From contig CM065704.1 of the NCBI GenBank assembly GCA_017654935.2, positions 23,782,856 through 23,846,855 of the forward strand: 64,000 nt of DNA, given 5' to 3'. Of this stretch, positions 51,969-62,879 are shown one piece after another. Below the pieces are notes generated by a model. The model worked only from the letters and a program-made list of their open reading frames with translations, was not told the DNA's origin and ran no database searches. The position numbers and the translations under genes are program-made. This DNA comes from Phymorhynchus buccinoides (Eukaryota; Mollusca; Gastropoda; Neogastropoda; Raphitomidae). Position 1 is the first letter of the stretch. Every line of letters starts with the position of its first letter.

Positions 51969-52452
51969 AGTAGCTGCGTGCCATAGAAAACGATTCAGTT
52001 ACAATTCAAAAACATTTAGAGTCCAAATTATTTTTTAGTGATCACAAAGCACTTAACACAAATACATTAGGAACTCGTGCACAAGCATGCCTAATGATCA
52101 ATTATGGATTTGTACCTTATTATGTTGAATATTCCACATCAAATACAGCTAAGAAAGAGATGTTTTATTGGTAAATTACTGCATGGAATATAAATAGTGT
52201 ATCAATTATATTAGATTTTTGCAATATCTTTCCATGACAAGTTCTTTGCAGGTGTTCCATAAACATTTCTGAAGGCGTGTGAGTGTTTAATTTGATGACA
52301 ACAAGGAAAGGATATGAAAATAGTGCGAGGGCACATCTCTTCATATACCTCGCTGCCTGTCAGTTTGTCTGTCTGTCTCGCAGGTTCATCTGTATGAATG
52401 TGAGTCACAATGTCGTGTTGCTTCGCTTCACCCTACGAGACAATAAAAAAAA

Positions 52453-52504
<52 letters not shown>

Positions 52505-52972
52505 AGTTATAGGTCGCGCGCGCGCGCGTGTGAGTGCACGCATGCGTGAGTGCGTGCGTGTGTGCGTGTGTGCACGCGTGTGAGCGCTTGTGTGCACGTG
52601 CGTAGATGCGCATGGTTGGGTGTAAGCTTATATTTATAACATGTGTTATGATTTGTGTTTTATATTGTTTAGATGTTGTTATGTTTGACTTATAGTATAT
52701 ACAGCATTATGAATCATTTGAATAATAATAATTATAATTAATAATGCTTATATAGCGCATAATCTTGCAAAGCAACTCAATACTATACTCAACTGAATAC
52801 TATTGTTTATTATCATTATTATAATTATTATCATATAATTATTACTTTTGTTTGTTAATATTCCTCATCATTCTCGATGATGTAATGCTTGTTCAGTTCA
52901 TCCACATTCAACATTTTAAGTTTAAGTTTTCCTCTGTCACACACAATTCTTGTAACTTCGATGTAAGCTTGG

Positions 52973-53103
52973 GAAAATTCGGAATTTTCCCGGGGAAAAT
53001 CAGAATTCTGAATTTTACCGAGACCAATCCGGGGAAAATCAGAATTCCAAATTTTCCCTGGAAGATTCCGAATTGTCCCAAACTCGGATTCCAATATTTC
53101 CCA
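52973..53103. repeat. Palindromic GGGAAAATTCGGAATTTTCC array
   Basis: Four variants of the same palindromic unit, joined directly to the ribozyme-bearing repeat that starts near 53085. The flank at 52855-52970, on the minus strand, reads as a short open tail (KLKMLNVDELNKHYIIENDE) of unknown origin. Confidence 0.75.
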
Positions 53104-53353
53104 TGACATATATATAGTTTGCTTTAATAAAACTTTTTTTGTGTCCAATGTATGTGTTTGTGAACCTAAGAAACAAACTCAATTACTTTAACTTTAACTT
53201 TACGATTTGTTCTGTGTTCTGAAAAGAAGAAAAGAAAATAATGTGCTGATTTACTTTTTCTCCCAATGGGGGAGATAGACAATGCCTATGCAAAGACAGC
53301 TGTTTCGTCTCGTGAAAGACTCTTCAGTCTGCATGTCGGCCTGCAAAGAATGT
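53085..53353 (-). repeat. Hammerhead-bearing repeat R, 3' copy
   Basis: This 269-bp unit is nearly identical to 55537-55804 and to the reverse complement of 62880-63147. On the minus strand it begins with the ribozyme region, then has a TTTTCTTCTTTTCAG splice-acceptor-like tract, GTTAAAGTTAAAG, a TTTTATTAAAGC poly(A)-signal-like segment and TATATATGTCA. With the copy at 55537 it flanks the gypsy pol fragment as a direct repeat. Confidence 0.85.
53288..53334 (-). ncRNA. Type I hammerhead ribozyme motif in repeat R (3' copy)
   Basis: Reading down from 53334: ATGCAGA (stem I), CTGAAGA (core, with the permitted variable base), GTCT/AGAC (stem II, four pairs, loop TTTCAC-like), GAA, AC/GT with loop AGCT (stem III), cleavage triplet GTC, and TTTGCAT (stem I partner, seven pairs including one G-T). 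Every invariant core residue is present. Cleavage is predicted after the C at 53295. Confidence 0.85.
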
Positions 53354-53549
53354 CCACAGTGAACATTCAAACTGAGCTAGAAGACTTTCTACAAGAGAAT
53401 GGTTGTCCTCTTTGCACCAGATTGAAAGTCCACAATACGAAATGGTAAAAATCTTATGTAAAATAACAAAAGCACACCAGCTGTGTTACGTGTTTGTTGG
53501 TACCAGAATGAATGTTCCAGACCACACAACAGACACTATAAAATGGCGA

Positions 53550-54425
53550 CGAGGATGGGATTGGGGGAGAAAGGAGTGGACAGTTTGTTTTCTTTCTTCT
53601 GTTTCACTAGAACATAGTCACCTGGAAGAATGTCACTGGGTTTTGTGTGTCGTCGTTGGTTTGAGTACGTTGTCATTTTCTGTTTGCTCGCAGCATGATT
53701 TTGACTGAGCTTGGCAGGAACAGGAACAGAAGGCTTTTGAACAGCATGAGGAGGGCTAGGTAGTCCTGTGTTCATGTTTCTGTTTGTCAAGGCTTCAAAG
53801 GGAGAAACTTTGGTAGATGAATGTGGAGTACCTCGGTACTGGCGTAGAAATGTAGGGAGATGAGTCTTCCAGTTCATGTTTGCGGCTGAAGAGGTTCTGA
53901 TGTGTTTGTTCAAAGTTCTCATGAAACGTTCAACTTCACCGTTAGCTTCAGGCCATAGTGGTGTAATTTTGCGATGGTGAAACCCAAAGTTTCTGGCAAA
54001 TTGAGCGAATTCTGATTCATTGAACGGTGGTCCGTTGTCTGTCTTGACTTCTTTCGGAATCCCTTGTCGGGAGAAAATCACATCAAGTTTGGAAATAACC
54101 GTGCGAGAAGTCAGGGAGGTCAGTACTTCAACTTCAGGAAAGTGGCTATATTCATCAATAACTACCATAGCGTAGTCACCCGAGGGGAAAGGACCAGCAA
54201 AGTCAATGGCAACACTGTGCCAAGGTTCTGGAGGAAGGGGCGAGGGAATGATTTGTTCACGCTGGGCTGGGCCTAAGTATGATGTTTGACACGGGATACA
54301 TGAGTTGATTGTATCTTCGACAAGTCGGTCAATGCCTGGAAACCAGACTTTCTCACGTATTAGTTGTTTTGTTTTAACGATGCCCTGGTGACCCTGGTGA
54401 GCGATGTTGACAACTTTGTGTTGAA
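53550..54425 (-). pseudogene. Gypsy integrase
   Basis: An HHCC zinc-binding region (AHQGHQGIVKTKQLI...CIPCQ) is followed by a core with all three catalytic acids in place: AIDFAGPFP, TDNGPPF and ANGEVERF. The C-terminal GDYVLVKQ segment is cut short at FSPNP, where the sequence runs into an unrelated segment. It would insert element cDNA into host DNA if the complete protein existed. Confidence 0.85.
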
Positions 54426-54889
54426 GACTCAGGAATGACCAGACGGTGTCCATGGAGGACCAGACCATCATATATGGATAATTCTTCCTTGAATCGAACA
54501 AAGTCCAAAACGTCTTTGTCTGTCCATCTGCCCGTCAGTACGGCAGACATCACCTTCTGGAGTCTCACATCTTGTTGGGTGGCATTTCTCACTTCTTCTG
54601 TGGTCATCGACTTGGGAATGTCATTGCGAGAGAAATAGTTGATGTATGCTTCACCAGCATTCTCACGAGTAGGAACAGTTTGTGGGTGGCGACTGATGTA
54701 GTCAGCCGGATTCAAATCATCTTTTCCTGGGCGATATCTCAGATTGAACTGGTATGGCATGAGTCTTAGCCTCCATCTTTCAATTCTTGCTGTGGCAGGC
54801 TTGCAGCTGGACACTAGACCTAACAGAGGCTTGTGGTCTGTCACTATAGTGAAGGCGGAACCGTACAGATACAGGTGAAAATGTTCAGC
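54425..54889 (-). pseudogene. Gypsy RNase H C-terminal part and linker
   Basis: The frame resumes with IVTDHKPLLGLV, the tether RYRPGKDDLNPADYISRHP and a linker leading to the integrase. A second frameshift near 54425 interrupts it. Confidence 0.8.
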
Positions 54890-55505
54890 ACCGAAACGGC
54901 GGCCAGCATCTCCTTCTCTGTCTGGGAATATCTCTGCTCTGTTGGAGTTAATGCACGACTTGCATAGCAGATGACTTTTCCTTGCTGCATCAAGATGGCC
55001 CCAAGTCCCACTGGACTGGCGTCGACCATAACTTCCGTTTCAGCAATGGGATCAAAGCATGCCATCACCTGAGCACTGGTGAGTACTTGTTTCAGCTTCG
55101 CGAAACTTTTTTCTTCACTTTCTGACCATTTCCATGGTGTGTCCTTTTTCGTGAGGTTTCTGAGTGGTTCGGTTATCGTGGCGTAGCCGGGTATGAAACG
55201 GGCGACATATTGAGTCATTCCAAAGAAGGACTTGAGCTCACTCACATTTGTGGGGGCTGGAGTGTTCGTGATCGTGTCAATCTTTGCGGGATCAGGGGAC
55301 ACACCTTTTACACTGAAAACATGTCCATAAAAGATGAGTTCATCTTTGGAGAATTCACACTTGCTGCCATTCAGTTTTGCACCATGATCTTGGAGTTTTT
55401 GCAGAGTTGCTCTCAGACTTACATCATGTTCAGCTTGTGTCTTTCCATGTACAATAATATCATCAGATAAGTTCTTCACACCAGGAATATCTTGGAGCAG
55501 GACAA
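54850..55505 (-). pseudogene. Gypsy reverse transcriptase C-terminal part and start of RNase H
   Basis: It begins at VLLQDIPGVKNLSDDIIV, so it keeps the DD of the catalytic motif but lacks everything before it. NGSKCEFSKDELIFYGHVFS and the connection region (FGMTQYVARFIPGYATITEP) follow, then the RNase H start (VMVDASPVGLGAILMQQ). A single-base loss near 54889 ends the frame. The same loss is present in the right-hand copy at about 63795, so it predates their divergence. Confidence 0.85.
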
Positions 55506-55507
55506 TC

Positions 55508-55555
55508 TCGGATTTTTTGGAATTCCGAATTTTCCCGGATTCCAATATTTCCCAT
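55508..55555. repeat. Palindromic GGAATTCCGAATTTTCC unit at pol/R junction
   Basis: A short version of the palindromic array lies exactly between the truncated RT and repeat R. The reverse-complement twin is at 63129-63176. Confidence 0.75.
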
Positions 55556-55804
55556 GACATATATATAGTTTGCTTTAATAAAACTTTTTTTGTGTCCAAT
55601 GTATGTGTTTGTGAACCTAAGAAACAAACTCAATTACTTTAACTTTAACTTTGCGATTTGTTCTGTGTTCTGAAAAGAAGAAAATAAAATAATGTGCTGA
55701 TTTACTTTTTCTCCCAATGGGGGAGATAGACAATGCCTATGCAAAGACAGCTGTTTCGTCTTGTGAAAGACTCTTCAGTCTGCATGACGGCCTGCAACGA
55801 ATGT
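55537..55804 (-). repeat. Hammerhead-bearing repeat R, 5' copy
   Basis: Matches 53085-53353 at offset 2451, with only a few substitutions or single-base indels. It is followed on its outer side by GAATGAATGAATG and an unrelated retroposon-like sequence (GGTGTTTTACGTCCTCTCGA). Confidence 0.85.
55739..55785 (-). ncRNA. Type I hammerhead ribozyme motif in repeat R (5' copy)
   Basis: Identical to the 53288-53334 motif except in the stem II loop (TTTCACA in place of TTTCACG). The core and all stems are conserved; cleavage is predicted after the C at 55746. Confidence 0.85.
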
Positions 55805-57665
55805 CGAATGAATGAATGAAAATTGGTGTTTTACGTCCTCTCGACCCGGCAGGGCACATATGGGACATGTATTAATTATAAGTTAGAACATAAAACATGT
55901 ACAAAACAAAAGGATTGACAGACATCACAACCACGAAGACAGAACATAGAAAATTTGGGATGGAGGTAACTCTTAGCCACATTATAAAAATCTTACTACT
56001 TATGTGATGGAAATTGTAAAATAGTATTCAGGCTTATAAAATTGTCTATATTAAAATGATTTTATTTCTCTGGCAGAAGACTGAAACCCAACCGGAAAAA
56101 AATGATTAAAATCGATTAAAATCTCAGGGCTACATGCTAAAAGATAATTTTTATTTTATTATTAAAAAGCCAAATTTGAGCCCTTATTTTATTTTAAAAG
56201 TATATATGTAAAATTTTTTATTGTTATGTACAAAGTTGTAATTTTATTATAGCTATATACAAAATTAGAGTATATAAGGCGTTAAAAATATAATGTCCAA
56301 CCGGGGGAGGGAGCTCCATCCCCCGGGACTTCCCTACTAAGGGGTATTATTTACATCATGGACTAAGTTTTGGACTCGGGTCCCTGCGAAGGTGAAGAAA
56401 GAAGGGGGGGAGGGGGTCCGGAGGATCTAAACACCCCGCGGGGGGGCGGACCCACAGGTGGAGCGGTACGCAGGCCAACCCGCGCCAAAAACCAACCATG
56501 GGCCCACACACCCTGCGGGGGAGACCTGCTCACGGACAAGGGGTAAGCGGGTATGGGAACGGGTGGAGTGGGTCTGTATCCGGGGGTCCACAACCGCCAA
56601 GTGGAGGCGCACCCACTGACGGAGGCGTACGCAAGCCATCCTCGCGCGACAACCGTCAGTGAGCCCATCTGCTCAAGGGGGGGACCACCGCACGGATGAG
56701 ATATATACAAAAGGGGCCTGAGGTTATTAAATAGATGGAGGGCTAAATGATTCACTCCAAAAATAAGATGGTTTCACTCTGGGGCTGAGACGAGACAACC
56801 CCAAAAGATAGAATAAATAAAAGATCTTTTTTTTTTTTCAATAAGATGTTATATTAAAATGTATGGGGGATGTTATACCATATAACCAGAGATCCCTGGG
56901 GGTATGCCAATTGTAACGGATAAAATATTTAATATTAAAAGTTCTCGTAAAAAGTCATTATGTGTGGATGACCTAAAATGTGTATTTATGTGTAGGGTAT
57001 TGGGGGACCAGGTCCAAGGTAACCGCACGAACAACCTCTCTGTCCCGGCCAAGCGATTTTATGTAATAAATATATTAATATTATATACTAATTTATTTGG
57101 CATGGGAGCCGAGTAATTAATGGGTACAAATTTAGTATTTAAATAATATAAGTAATATAGGTAATGTCAGTAATAGTGATGATAGTGAGGGGTGGCCGCC
57201 GATTCTTGCATTCCCGGTCGGGGGGGGTGGGGGGAAAGGGACGCGCGTGTAATCCCCCCCCCCCCCCCCCCCCCCACCACGTAACCGGCAGTGGCAAGGC
57301 GTCGTATGAGTCCATGCGGGGGGACTCAGGCTCGGCTAAAAAATGCGCCACGACTACGGGGACACTCCTCAACTTTTAGATCCATTAGTATACTATACTT
57401 AAATAGGACTAATGGTGGTAGTGGTGAGGGGTGGTTAACGATTCTGTCTTACTCGGACGGGGGGAGGGAGGGAGAGGGACCCCTCCTCCCCCGCCGCGGC
57501 TAGAGAGGACGTCGAAGGAGTCAGACTGGGGGGACTCAGGCTATGCTATACAACCGACAACGACTAACGAGTCACCCCCCGGATTTCCATCGCCCGGGCA
57601 CCCTCCACGCGGGGGGTGTAGGGGGGTGGGGGGGGTGGGGGGGGGGGGGGGGGGGGCTAATGGTG
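55805..57665. other. AT-rich then GC-rich repeat body, no supported gene
   Basis: GAATGAATGAATG with TTTTACGTCCTCTCGACCCGGC at 55805-55850 resembles a molluscan LINE end. GC-rich sequence at 56285-56760 gives proline-rich frames on the minus strand (56755-56363) that recur in the right arm. Poly(C) lies near 57257 and poly(G) at 57626-57656, just before the gap. This may be the 5' region or UTR of the LINE that follows the gap, but the orientation problem described in the findings makes that uncertain. Confidence 0.5.
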
Positions 57666-58165
57666 NNNNNNNNNNNNNNNNNNNNNNNNNNNNNNNNNNN
57701 NNNNNNNNNNNNNNNNNNNNNNNNNNNNNNNNNNNNNNNNNNNNNNNNNNNNNNNNNNNNNNNNNNNNNNNNNNNNNNNNNNNNNNNNNNNNNNNNNNNN
57801 NNNNNNNNNNNNNNNNNNNNNNNNNNNNNNNNNNNNNNNNNNNNNNNNNNNNNNNNNNNNNNNNNNNNNNNNNNNNNNNNNNNNNNNNNNNNNNNNNNNN
57901 NNNNNNNNNNNNNNNNNNNNNNNNNNNNNNNNNNNNNNNNNNNNNNNNNNNNNNNNNNNNNNNNNNNNNNNNNNNNNNNNNNNNNNNNNNNNNNNNNNNN
58001 NNNNNNNNNNNNNNNNNNNNNNNNNNNNNNNNNNNNNNNNNNNNNNNNNNNNNNNNNNNNNNNNNNNNNNNNNNNNNNNNNNNNNNNNNNNNNNNNNNNN
58101 NNNNNNNNNNNNNNNNNNNNNNNNNNNNNNNNNNNNNNNNNNNNNNNNNNNNNNNNNNNNNNNNN
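57666..58165. other. Assembly gap (500 N)
   Basis: Exactly 500 N. It separates the two arms' contigs; a poly(G) run precedes it. Confidence 0.99.
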
Positions 58166-60905
58166 ACTATTTCGGTAAAGAAGAAATCACTGATTACAGG
58201 GACCTTGGCAAGGCCTGGAAAAAAAAGAGAAAATTGAACTCTAAAAATAAGGTATGGGAGCCGAGAGGTATAGTAAATAATAAATGTACTACGACAAACA
58301 AAGAAACAGCGGACGCCCTGGCGGAGGTGTTCGCTGATGCTAGTCAGTTCAAGTCCCTCCCGACTAAGGAGCGAATTGAACCACAAAGTACACCTAATTA
58401 TAAAAAATCAGATAATAATGAACATTATATAAATGCCCCCCTCAGACTTGCCGAGGTTGCTGCTTCCATTACACAAATTAAGAAAACCAGTAAAGCTACA
58501 GGAGATGACCCCATCTCCTACAAAATTATAAAGCAACTCCCCCCAATTTTTGGCGAAATACTTTACAGTTTTTACTCCAGGTGTTGGAGTGAGGGAACAG
58601 TGCCACAATCCTGGAAGGAAGCCCAGGTGGTAGGGATCCTGAAGCCTGGAAAACCGGCCAGGGATCCCAAAAGTTACCGCCCCATCTCCCTCACCCCTCA
58701 CCTCGGAAACATTTACGAGCGAATCGTAAAAAATAGACTTGAATATTATTTGGACAAAAATAACATTATTCCCAAGTTCCAAGCAGGTTTTAGAAGATAC
58801 AGAAACTGTATGGAACAAATAGTAAGACTTACCTCCCACGTCAGACGATCTCTTGCGCGTCGCAGAAAAGTCTTTGCCACCTTTTTTATATAAAAGGGGC
58901 ATATGACTCCGTCTGGCATGGAAGGCTTTTAGATAAACTCAGCGGCCTCGGCATCGAGGGTAACATGTTTAATTTTGTCTTATCATTTTTACAAAATAGA
59001 AGCTTAAGGGTGAGGGTGGGCCGGTCCACATCATTCAAACACTACTTGGATATGGGAGTGCCTCAGGGCAGTATTGTAGCCCCCACCCTATTCAACATAA
59101 TGATACACGATATATCAAAATTAAAATTAGAAAATTGTAAGATTTCAATGTATGCGGACGATATCGCGATATGGTCCATAAACACTATTCGCGGGAAAAA
59201 GGTCACTCTTGACCCTGAACTTTCCATTCACCAAATTAACACTAATAAAATAATAAATTATTTATACAGTAATGGTTTCACGCTTTCTCCACAAAAGTGT
59301 GAATTTATGTTTTTTTCAAATACAAAAGAAAATGATTATAGTATTAATATTATTAATCAAGTTAAAACACCAGCACCTTATGTTAAATTTTTAGGTGTAT
59401 TTTTGACACGTAACCTGTCTTGGAGTGTACATGTACAGCACCTGATCAATAAGGCATTAAATTTTATTAAAATTATTTCACACCAAAAATGGGCACAAGA
59501 ATTTCTCACATACCTGGTTCGTACCCTGGTACGTTCTAGACTTACTTATGGTATGGAGGCCTTTTACTCCCTTTCAAAAACAAACCTAATTAAACTCCAA
59601 AGAATTGAAACAAAGGCCTTGAAATCTGCTTTGGGTCTCCCATTTTATGCAGTAACAGATTTGATTTATAGGGATGTGGATTGGATGCCCCTAACCCACC
59701 TAATAAAATTAAATTGTGCTACATTTTTGACAAGACTGTATGCTACTAATAACTTTTCCCTAAATGAATTTTATGCTACTTTCTCGGACCATTGGTTCGC
59801 CCCCAAGAATAAATTTATTAATATTATTGACTATACACATGATTTGTTTGAAGAGGCCGGTCTCTCTTTTGAGGACATAGCTTCTTTTCCACAGCACAGA
59901 CCCCCACAGTGGGACTGGGACCCCCCAGATTATGATACAACCCTCCACCATTTATATAATAAAGAGAATGACATTAATCGCCTGACAGTTGCAGCTAAAG
60001 AAAAAATATATAACTTGAAACATTTATTGACTATTTTTACTGATGGATCCCTAATGAATAACGGGCAGGTAGGATGTGCATTCGCCATCCCAGTCTTAAA
60101 ATTACAAAATGCTTTCAACTTAATAAAAAATATATCTATGTTTTCTGCAGAACTATGGACCATATTGGAGGCACTGGCCTATATAAATAACTTACCCAAC
60201 CCACCTTTTCACATTGTAATTTTGTCAGACTCCCTTTCTTCAATCAAATCCCTACAAGGTAATAATAATAATCGGTCTGAAATAAAAAATGAGATCAAAC
60301 ACCTCATACACCAACTTCACTTAAAAGGCACACAGATAGATTTGGTGTGGATCCCATCCCACTGTGGTATAACGGGCAACGACATGGCCGACCGGGAGGC
60401 CAAGATGGCCGCCACCGGCCGGTCAGGTACCATCGTCAATATTAGTCTTTCAATTTTGGAATGCAAAACCTTGCTTAGGAGATCAGCTTCCCAGGGGTGG
60501 GCCCGGGAACTCGAGAAGCATGCCAGGGCCCAGGGCCTGGGACCATCAGATAGTGCAGGGGGGACGGGACCATCAGATAGTGCAGGGGGGACTTTTCCTT
60601 TCTGTGCCACCCCACATTCTATCAAAAATATTCCGTTTACGAACCAGATCACACTTTTGTAAATTTAAAAACCTGATTTGTGAATGTGACAACATCTTAA
60701 ATTTAGAACACCTATTTGAGCCTTGCACTTATATTAGGAATGAACTTACAGAATTTTTTCTAAATTTAAAAACAATGAAGATACTGTATAACCAACACAC
60801 CATATTACATGGATGGTCCCCCCTGATAATGTTTGCAACGGCTCTCAGCCAGACCTCTTTTGGCCGCCATTTCTAATTTAATATTTTTTAATTTTATTTT
60901 AAGAA
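58166..60905 (+). mobile_element. Degenerate LINE with RNase H domain (I-like group)
   Basis: The endonuclease is missing, cut by the contig edge. A reverse transcriptase and a cellular-type RNase H follow in the order seen in I-group non-LTR elements; gastropod Nimb-type elements are possible relatives. The 3' part ends with a Cys-rich motif (CKFKNLICEC...HLFEPC) in a shifted frame and an A/T-rich tail near 60880-60920. Confidence 0.85.
58234..60876 (+). pseudogene. LINE reverse transcriptase - RNase H, broken
   Basis: 58234-58893 encodes the RT fingers (KATGDDPISYKIIK; VVGILKPGKPARDPKSYRPI). The frame breaks at motif A near 58890, removing the first catalytic Asp from the frame, and resumes by 58965 (GVPQGSIVAPTLFN; MYADDIAIWS). 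RNase H follows with TDGS, SAELW, SDSLSS and GNDMADREA, its acidic active-site residues. A 27-bp in-frame tandem duplication (60539-60592, GPSDSAGGT twice) lies after RNase H. A last frameshift near 60640 leads to the Cys motif, ending at 60876. Confidence 0.85.
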
Positions 60906-61400
60906 TTTACTATTTAATTGGTGAGGGTGGGGTCCCTCCGGACAGCGGGCCGGGCACCCCACTACAACCCCCCCCCCCCCCCCCCCGGGCATATTTACTT
61001 TAAAAAAAACAACCGCTTTAGAGATGGGATGCTTTTTAACTTCCCCCTCCCCCCCCCCCCCCCCCCCCCCCCCCGTGGATGGGTGCCCGGCGCGAACTCC
61101 GGGGGGGTGCCTTCGTAGTCGTGGCGTTTTTTAGCCTAGCCTGAGTCCCCCCCGTCTGGACTCCTTCGACGTCTCTCTACTGCTCGCGCGGGGGAGGAGG
61201 GGTCCCTCTCCCTCCCTCCCCCCGTCCGAGTAAGACAGAATCGTTAACCACCCCTCACCACTACCACCATTAGTCCTATTTAAATATAGTATACTAATGG
61301 ATCTAAAAGTTGAGGAGTGTCCCCGTAGTCGTGGCGCATTTTTTAGCCAAACCTGAGTCCCCCCGCATGGACTCATACGACGCCTTGCCACTGCCCGGTA

Positions 61401-61434
<34 letters not shown>

Positions 61435-62879
61435 TTACACGCGCAGTCCCTCCCCCCCCCCCCCCGACCGGGAATGCAAGAATCGGCGGCCACCCCTCAC
61501 TATCATCACTATTACTGACATTACCTATATTACTTATATTATTTAAATACTAAATTTGTACCCATTAATTACTCGGCTCCCATGCCAAATAAATTAGTAA
61601 ATAATTTTAATATATTTATTATATAAAATCGCTTGGCCGGGACAGGGAGGTTGTTCGTGCGGTTACCTTGGACCTGGTCCCCCTATGCCCTACACATAAA
61701 TACACATTTTAGGTCATCCACACATATGACTTTTTACGAGAACTTTTAATATTAAATATTTTATCCGTTACAATTGGCATACCCCCAGGGATCTCTGGTT
61801 ATATGGTATAACATCCCCCATACATTTTAATATAACATCTTATTGAAAAAAAAAAAAGATCTTTTATTTATTCTATCTTTTGGGGTTGTCTCGTCTCAGC
61901 CCCAGAGTGAAACCATCTTATTTTTGGAGTGAATCATTTAGCCCTCCATCTATTTAATAACCTCAGGCCCCTTTTGTATATATCTCATCCGTGCGGTGGT
62001 CCCCCCCTTGAGCAGATGGGCTCACTGACGGTTGTCGCGCGAGGATGGCTTGCGTATGCCTCCGTCAGTGGGTGCGCCTCCACTTGGCGGTTGTGGACCC
62101 CCGGATACAGACCCACTCCACCCGTTCCCATACCCGCTTACCCCTTGTCCGTGAGCAGGTCTCCCCCGCGGGGTGTGTGGGCCCATGGTTGGTTTTTGGC
62201 GCGGGGATGGCCTGCGTACCGCTCCACCTGTGGGTCCGCCCCCCCGCGGGGTGTTTAGATCCTACGGACCCCCTTCCCCCCTTCTTTCTTCACCTTCGCA
62301 GGGACCCGAGTCCAAAACTTAGTCCATGATGTAAATAATACCCCTTAGTAGGGAAGTCCCGGGGGATGGAGCTCCCTCCCCCGGTTGGACATTATATTTT
62401 TAACGCCTTATATACTCTAATTTTGTATATAGCTATAATAAAATTACAACTTTGTACATAACAATAAATTTTTGTGCATATATACTTTTAAAATAAAATA
62501 AGGGCTCAAATTTGGCTTTTTAATAATAAAATAAAAATTATCTTTTAGCATGTAGCCCTGAGATTTTAATCGATTTTAATCATTTTTTTCGGTTGGGTTT
62601 CAGTCTTCTGCCAGAGAAATAAAATCATTTTAATATAGACAATTTTATAAGCCTGAATACTATTTTACAATTTCCATCACATAAGTAGTAAGATTTTTAT
62701 AATGTGGCTAAGAGTTACCTCCATCCCAAATTTTCTATGTTCTGTCTTCGTGGTTGTGATGTCTGTCAATCCTTTTGTTTTGTACATGTTTTATGTTCTA
62801 ACTTATAATTAATACATGTCCCATATGTGCCCTGCCGGGTCGAGAGGACGTAAAACACCAATTTTCATTCATTCATTCG

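Larger units (their letters stand above)
51804..53115. mobile_element. Element bounded by inverted TATATATGTCA-GGGAAA ends
   Basis: The left end TATATATGTCACGGGAAAAT (51806) is matched in reverse at 53095-53115 (TATATATGTCATGGGAAATA). Each end continues into an array of palindromic GGGAAAATTCGGAATTTTCC-type units, with about 1 kb of AT-rich DNA between. That interior has a (CT)n block at 52458-52500, a GC/GTGC tract near 52515-52600 and no transposase. It may be a non-autonomous element, or two separate ends brought together. Confidence 0.5.
53540..55520 (-). mobile_element. Ty3/gypsy pol fragment (RT 3' part, RNase H, integrase)
   Basis: Order on the minus strand: partial reverse transcriptase, RNase H, integrase, the usual Ty3/gypsy order. 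Gag, protease and the RT fingers are absent; the RT joins the R repeat and palindromic array directly near 55505. Two frameshifts (about 54889 and 54425) break it. At its 3' end it abuts, near 53555, a plus-oriented segment with ATAAAATGGCGACGAGGAT, which resembles the LTR/primer-binding junction of another retroelement. Flanking R repeats stand where LTRs would be. Confidence 0.85.
54684..57615. repeat. Inverted repeat, left arm
   Basis: Position x here pairs with about 118684 minus x in the right arm (61075-64000). The match covers gypsy pol, repeat R, an AT-rich retroposon-like segment (55805-56285), a GC-rich segment (56285-56760) and the 56760-57615 stretch. The 55.5-57 kb part is almost identical, with scattered substitutions (for example three in 60 bases around 54870) and differing homopolymer runs. 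The arm may continue past the window on the right side. Confidence 0.92.

Noticed and set aside
56363..56755. Conserved 130-residue protein present in both arms
   Set aside because: Conservation follows from the arms being copies of one sequence; the frame is GC-rich, low in complexity, and has alternative frames equally open.
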